A stretch of 18,582 nucleotides of DNA. Origin: Gelria sp. (GTDB lineage Bacteria; Bacillota; Syntrophomonadia; Syntrophomonadales; Syntrophomonadaceae). Position numbers and translations under genes: made by a program. The first letter of the stretch is position 1, and each line of letters opens with the position of its first letter. This document shows positions 15,049-18,582 of this stretch, piece by piece. Below the pieces are notes generated by a model. That model saw only the letters and a list, made by a program, of their open reading frames with translations. It was not told the DNA's origin and searched no databases. The DNA lies in contig DUMX01000081.1 of assembly GCA_012839665.1 (NCBI GenBank), positions 1 through 18,582 on the forward strand. The letters run 5' to 3'.

Positions 15049-16923
15049 ATGATTTATAATGCAGGCAGTTATGATGTGATTGTTATCGGGGGAGGGCATG
15101 CCGGGTGTGAGGCAGCCCTGGCATCTGCACGTATGGGATGTGAAACCTTGATGATTACCCTGAGCATGGAAAACATAGCTAACATGCCCTGTAATCCTTC
15201 TATTGGAGGACCAGCCAAGGCACAGTTAGTCAGGGAGATGGATGCTCTGGGGGGAGAAATGGCCATTAATGTGGACCAATCTGCTATTCAGATGCGGGTT
15301 ATAAATACGGGCAAAGGACCGGCAGTTCAGGCCATAAGGGCACAGGCTGACAAACATGAATATCATAATAAAATGCTTAAGACCCTGCTTAATCAACCCC
15401 GGCTTAAAATAGTAATGGCTGAAGCCGAAGAAATTGAGACCAGAGGTGGAGCGGTTAGCGCTATCATTACCAGGACGGGAGCCAGGTTTAGTTGTCGGGC
15501 TGTAGTTATAACTTCGGGTACTTATTTGAAGGGGCGCATTATTATTGGAGAGATTGCATATGATGGCGGTCCGGGGAACCAATTTCCAGCTATTAAGCTC
15601 TCAGATAGCTTAAGAAGGCTGGGTCTGCAACTGGGTCGGTTTAAAACCGGAACCCCTCCCCGTATCTACCGACGTTCAGTTGATTTTTCGAAAATGATAG
15701 AACAACCGGGCGATGATTTACCTTTACGTTTTTCTTATATGAGCCCTCGGGTAACACGAACCCAGCATTCATGCTGGCTAACTCATACCACGCCTGCTAC
15801 CCATAAAATAGTTATGGACAACCTGGACCGGGCTCCTATGTTTACCGGGATTATTACCGGTATAGGGCCACGCTATTGCCCTTCTTTTGAAGATAAAGTG
15901 GTACATTTTGCCCACAAGGACTCTCATCAGATATTTATAGAGCCGGAAGGGCGAGATACGGAAGAAATGTATATACAGGGGCTTAACACCAGTTTACCTG
16001 AGGATGTACAAGTAAAAGTGTTAAAAAGCATTCCTGGCCTGGAAAATGTAGCTATTATAAGGACGGGATATGCTATAGAGTATGACTACCTACCACCAGC
16101 ACAATTACGCTCCAGTCTGGAAACCCGCCAGGTAGAGGGTTTGTTTACAGCCGGGCAAATTAATGGCACCTCGGGCTATGAGGAAGCGGCAGCGCAAGGG
16201 CTGATAGCTGGTATAAATGCAGCTTTGAAAATACAGGATCAAGAGCCCCTGATTTTAAAACGCAGCGAAGCTTTTATCGGTGTCTTAATAGATGATTTGG
16301 TTACCGGGGATATTGATGAACCTTATCGTCTCCTCACCTCACGTGCTGAATATCGTCTACTACTTCGTCAGGATAATGCTGATTTAAGACTTACCGAAAA
16401 AGGCAGAAAAATCGGTTTGGTAGATGATGAGCGCTGGCGGGTGTACAATGAGAAGAAAACCCGTTTGGAACATGATATAGGGGTATTAAAAAAACAGACC
16501 TATACCCCGGCAGATTTGGACATGAGTAACTTCCTGGAATCTAAAGATAGCGCTGATCTTAAGGACCGAATTTCTTTGTGGGAATTGTTACGGCGTCCGG
16601 AAATACGGATAAAAGATTATACAGAAATGGGATGGCTCAACCAGGAAGATGAAGACATCCTGGAGCAACTGGAAATACAGGCAAAATACGAGGGTTATAT
16701 TAAGAAACAGGAGGAACAGGTCAGGCGGTTTGAAAAAATGGAAGGTAAGTTAATCCCTGCGGATATTGATTATGATGAAGTATTTGGCCTATCCAATGAA
16801 GCCCGGCATAAATTTAAGCAGATAAAACCGGAGTCCATAGGACAGGCATCCCGGGTTTTTGGGATTAGCCCGGCAGATATAAATGTACTTTTAATTTATT
16901 TAGAGAAAAAAAGAAGGAAATAA
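15049..16923 (+). CDS. mnmG: tRNA uridine-5-carboxymethylaminomethyl modification enzyme MnmG (GidA)
   Basis: MnmG is the FAD- and NADH-dependent partner of MnmE in tRNA U34 modification. It has 624 residues. The FAD dinucleotide-binding motif is VIGGGHAGCEAA (12-23). The conserved block around C48 reads CNPSIGGPAKAQLVREMDALGG (48-69); RFKTGTPPR and GPRYCPSFEDK carry further conserved residues, and the C-terminal helical domain that contacts MnmE is complete. ATG 15049 is chosen over ATG 15037 because GGAGG (15039-15043) lies between them at proper spacing and MIYNAGSYDVIVIG aligns with known N-termini. rsmG starts 9 bp after its stop. Confidence 0.97.
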   Translation: MIYNAGSYDVIVIGGGHAGCEAALASARMGCETLMITLSMENIANMPCNPSIGGPAKAQLVREMDALGGEMAINVDQSAIQMRVINTGKGPAVQAIRAQADKHEYHNKMLKTLLNQPRLKIVMAEAEEIETRGGAVSAIITRTGARFSCRAVVITSGTYLKGRIIIGEIAYDGGPGNQFPAIKLSDSLRRLGLQLGRFKTGTPPRIYRRSVDFSKMIEQPGDDLPLRFSYMSPRVTRTQHSCWLTHTTPATHKIVMDNLDRAPMFTGIITGIGPRYCPSFEDKVVHFAHKDSHQIFIEPEGRDTEEMYIQGLNTSLPEDVQVKVLKSIPGLENVAIIRTGYAIEYDYLPPAQLRSSLETRQVEGLFTAGQINGTSGYEEAAAQGLIAGINAALKIQDQEPLILKRSEAFIGVLIDDLVTGDIDEPYRLLTSRAEYRLLLRQDNADLRLTEKGRKIGLVDDERWRVYNEKKTRLEHDIGVLKKQTYTPADLDMSNFLESKDSADLKDRISLWELLRRPEIRIKDYTEMGWLNQEDEDILEQLEIQAKYEGYIKKQEEQVRRFEKMEGKLIPADIDYDEVFGLSNEARHKFKQIKPESIGQASRVFGISPADINVLLIYLEKKRRK

Positions 16924-16932
16924 GAAACTGAT

Positions 16933-17580
16933 ATGGAATATAATGTAAATAGGTACAGAGAGATGCTGACTCGAGAGAATCAGAGACAAAATTTAATTAG
17001 CCGGAAAAACGTAGCCTATGAAATAGACAAGCATATTCAAGACAGTTTAATAATCAGGGATGTTTTAGACTTGGGCTCTAATAAACTGGTTGACATCGGC
17101 AGTGGCGCAGGTTTTCCTGGAATGATAATAGCTATGGCTTGTCCACAGTTAGAAGTCACATTGGTGGAATCCGACCATAAGAAGAGCCGGTTTCTTAAAG
17201 AGGTTTCCTGGGAGCTAGAATTAACCAATGTAACGGTAGTTTGTGCAAGAGTGGAGGAATTAGGACAGGATGCCGGTTATAGAGGCAGCTTTGACTTTTG
17301 CAGCAGTCGGGCGGTAGCCGCCATGAATGTTTTAGTTGAATATGGGTTACCGTTACTATGTCGTGGTGGACGATTGTTACTATGGAAGGGTAGAAATTAT
17401 CAACAGGAAATAGACCAGGCGCAAAATGCTCTGACCGAATTGGGGGGAACGCTGGAGGAGGTTTACTGTTATACCTTAATGGAAGAGCGGGATCGGGCCA
17501 TAGTAATAGTGAGAAAGGAAAAACCTACACCTGAAAAATACCCGCGTCGGGTAGGGATTCCTACTAAGAGACCTTTATAG
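16933..17580 (+). CDS. rsmG: 16S rRNA (guanine527-N7)-methyltransferase RsmG (GidB)
   Basis: RsmG methylates N7 of G527 in 16S rRNA using SAM; its loss gives low-level streptomycin resistance in several bacteria. The 215 residues carry the SAM-binding LVDIGSGAGFPG (52-63), the acidic residue E79 in LVESDHKK and the conserved SSRAVA (124-129). It is some 20 residues shorter than most homologues at the N-terminus. No earlier start is possible because the mnmG stop TAA (16921-16923) lies in the same frame 9 bases upstream. AGAAGGA precedes the ATG. It lies between mnmG and noc, the normal position. Confidence 0.95.
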   Translation: MEYNVNRYREMLTRENQRQNLISRKNVAYEIDKHIQDSLIIRDVLDLGSNKLVDIGSGAGFPGMIIAMACPQLEVTLVESDHKKSRFLKEVSWELELTNVTVVCARVEELGQDAGYRGSFDFCSSRAVAAMNVLVEYGLPLLCRGGRLLLWKGRNYQQEIDQAQNALTELGGTLEEVYCYTLMEERDRAIVIVRKEKPTPEKYPRRVGIPTKRPL

Positions 17581-17592
17581 GGAGGTGCTCGT

Positions 17593-18444
17593 ATGCTTCG
17601 TAAACGGCTAGATAAAATGCTGGGTAAAGATGGAGACAAGATTACTCACATTCCCCTGGACAGGATTATTAGCAATCCATTACAAGCTCGTCATCAATTT
17701 GGGGAAACGGAATTAGTTAATTTAGCCAGGTCAATAATGGTTTATGGTTTGATTCAGCCTATTATTGTAAGGCCTCATAATACTAAATATCAAATTGTAA
17801 GCGGGGAAAGAAGATTTCGGGCGTATTATTTGTTAGGCAAAAGTCATATACCGGCAATTATCCGGGAGATGGATGAAGCAGCGGCAGCAGTAGTTGCACT
17901 GACCGAGAACCTGCAGCACCAGGAATTAGACTATATAGAAGAGGCCGAGGCTTATAATGTGTTGATTAACGGGTTTGGTATTACCAAAGAGCGGTTAGCC
18001 CGGGAAAGGGGACACAGCCTGGCAGCTATTACTGATAAGCTCCGCCTGCTTAAACTACCAGAATATATTCGTAATATGATTAATCCTGCGCTGATAAGCG
18101 AAAAACATGCACAGGCATTATTAAAACTAAATATCAGCCAGATGCAAGAGGAGGTAATTAAGCAGATATACGAAAAAGAGCTTACGGTTAAGGAGACCGA
18201 AGAACTGGTAGAGCGGTTACGCAGGCATAACATTCCTGCCGAAATGAAGGCTGGAAGCAGTAGTCAGAATATATCTATGATTATCCGAGACAACCGTATA
18301 TTTATGAATACCATTAAGGAAACGGTTAAGCGAGCCCGACAAACCGGAGCAGATATATTAATGATGGAAAATGATGATGATAACCAGTATGAAATTATTA
18401 TCCGAATAAACAAACAGGAGCAAAAAACCCAGGCCCTGGCCTGA
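17593..18444 (+). CDS. noc: ParB/Noc-family CTP-dependent DNA clamp, probably nucleoid occlusion protein
   Basis: This 283-residue protein has the ParB N-terminal domain with GERRFR (71-76, CTP-binding box C) and ENLQHQELDYIEEAEAY (105-121), then a helix-turn-helix region (about 129-155, ending KLRLLKLP) and a linker with LTVKETEELVERL. In Bacillus the gene directly after rsmG and before parA is noc, a ParB paralogue that blocks division over the nucleoid. The N-terminus MLRKRLDKMLGK could form a basic amphipathic helix like the membrane-targeting segment of Noc. A chromosomal ParB remains possible, since many Clostridia carry only one or both. GGGAGGTG precedes the ATG, 12 bp after rsmG. Confidence 0.85.
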   Translation: MLRKRLDKMLGKDGDKITHIPLDRIISNPLQARHQFGETELVNLARSIMVYGLIQPIIVRPHNTKYQIVSGERRFRAYYLLGKSHIPAIIREMDEAAAAVVALTENLQHQELDYIEEAEAYNVLINGFGITKERLARERGHSLAAITDKLRLLKLPEYIRNMINPALISEKHAQALLKLNISQMQEEVIKQIYEKELTVKETEELVERLRRHNIPAEMKAGSSSQNISMIIRDNRIFMNTIKETVKRARQTGADILMMENDDDNQYEIIIRINKQEQKTQALA

Positions 18445-18465
18445 AGTAAGGTAAAAGTTCACCGG

Positions 18466-18489
18466 AGAGCGGGAAACCGCTCTTTTTTT
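18466..18489 (+). terminator. Intrinsic terminator after noc
   Basis: AGAGCGG (18466-18472) and CCGCTCT (18477-18483) form a perfect 7-bp stem capped by a GAAA tetraloop, followed by T residues through 18489. It ends the mnmG-rsmG-noc unit and suggests that the following genes have their own promoter. Confidence 0.94.
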
Positions 18490-18493
18490 GTGC

Positions 18494-18582
18494 GATTAAT
18501 AAGAAAATAGACGGGGATTAGACACTGAAGGACACTGATTTCTTATGATTAACACTGAAATTTTTTAAAATAAACTAAATCC
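18494..18582. repeat. Dispersed intergenic repeat, copy B, cut by window end
   Basis: This copy has the same orientation as copy A and shares the 46-base identical core (18514-18559). The left flank TAATAAGAAAATAGAC also matches with few changes. The left terminal repeat is GGGGATTAG (18513-18521); the right end reads CTAAATCC at the window edge and is imperfect. ACACTGA recurs at 18522, 18532 and 18552 with the same 10- and 20-base spacing. A one-base length difference in the A run ends the short reading frame seen in copy A, pointing to a non-coding element. Confidence 0.85.

Noticed and set aside
15226..15582. 118-codon minus-strand frame inside mnmG
   Set aside because: It is a shadow of the well-conserved mnmG reading frame, with no ribosome-binding site or family motif.
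16335..16350. CACGTG core as a possible parS site
   Set aside because: Only the central hexamer and one more base fit; the flanks do not match TGTTnCACGTGAAACA, and it lies in conserved mnmG coding sequence.

Overview
The window is the chromosomal replication origin region of a low-to-moderate GC Firmicute of the class Clostridia. The gene order supports this: rpmH-rnpA-yidD-yidC-jag-mnmE-mnmG-rsmG-noc runs rightward, and dnaA-dnaN-recF-remB-gyrB-gyrA runs leftward. The T-box leader, RemB and a Noc/ParB-type gene directly after rsmG also fit. A Syntrophomonas-like syntroph is my best guess, from general resemblance only; no database comparison was possible.

Left arm, all minus strand, reading away from the origin: dnaA (10594 to 9284), an unwinding region in the dnaA-dnaN gap, then dnaN, recF, remB, gyrB, gyrA and pdxS with gaps of 2 to 21 bp, so probably one long operon. 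About 10 bp after the pdxS stop a strong promoter starts a new unit: a serine-type T-box leader (specifier UCC, UGGC in the T-box bulge) ahead of a class V aminotransferase cut by the window edge.

Right arm, all plus strand: a consensus promoter drives rpmH-rnpA-yidD, then a 166-bp gap, then yidC overlapping jag, closed by an intrinsic terminator. mnmE stands alone between two intergenic regions of 275 and 286 bp. mnmG-rsmG-noc follow closely and end in a strong terminator. parA would be expected next, outside the window.

The origin looks bipartite, as in Bacillus subtilis. DnaA boxes lie in the dnaA 5' leader, and a second set between dnaA and dnaN has a perfect TTATCCACA box, a G cluster, six DnaA-trios and an AT-rich tract in the expected order. 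All protein genes point away from this point.

The genes themselves are a normal housekeeping set for replication, ribosome and RNase P parts, membrane insertion, tRNA U34 modification and chromosome segregation. The least explained sequence is a dispersed intergenic repeat, bounded in one copy by 9-bp terminal inverted repeats and carrying 10-bp-phased ACACTGA motifs. It occurs after the jag terminator and again after the noc terminator. Shorter sequence blocks are shared between the gaps upstream of mnmE and mnmG. I saw no CRISPR array, tRNA, rRNA, insertion sequence with a transposase, or prophage.
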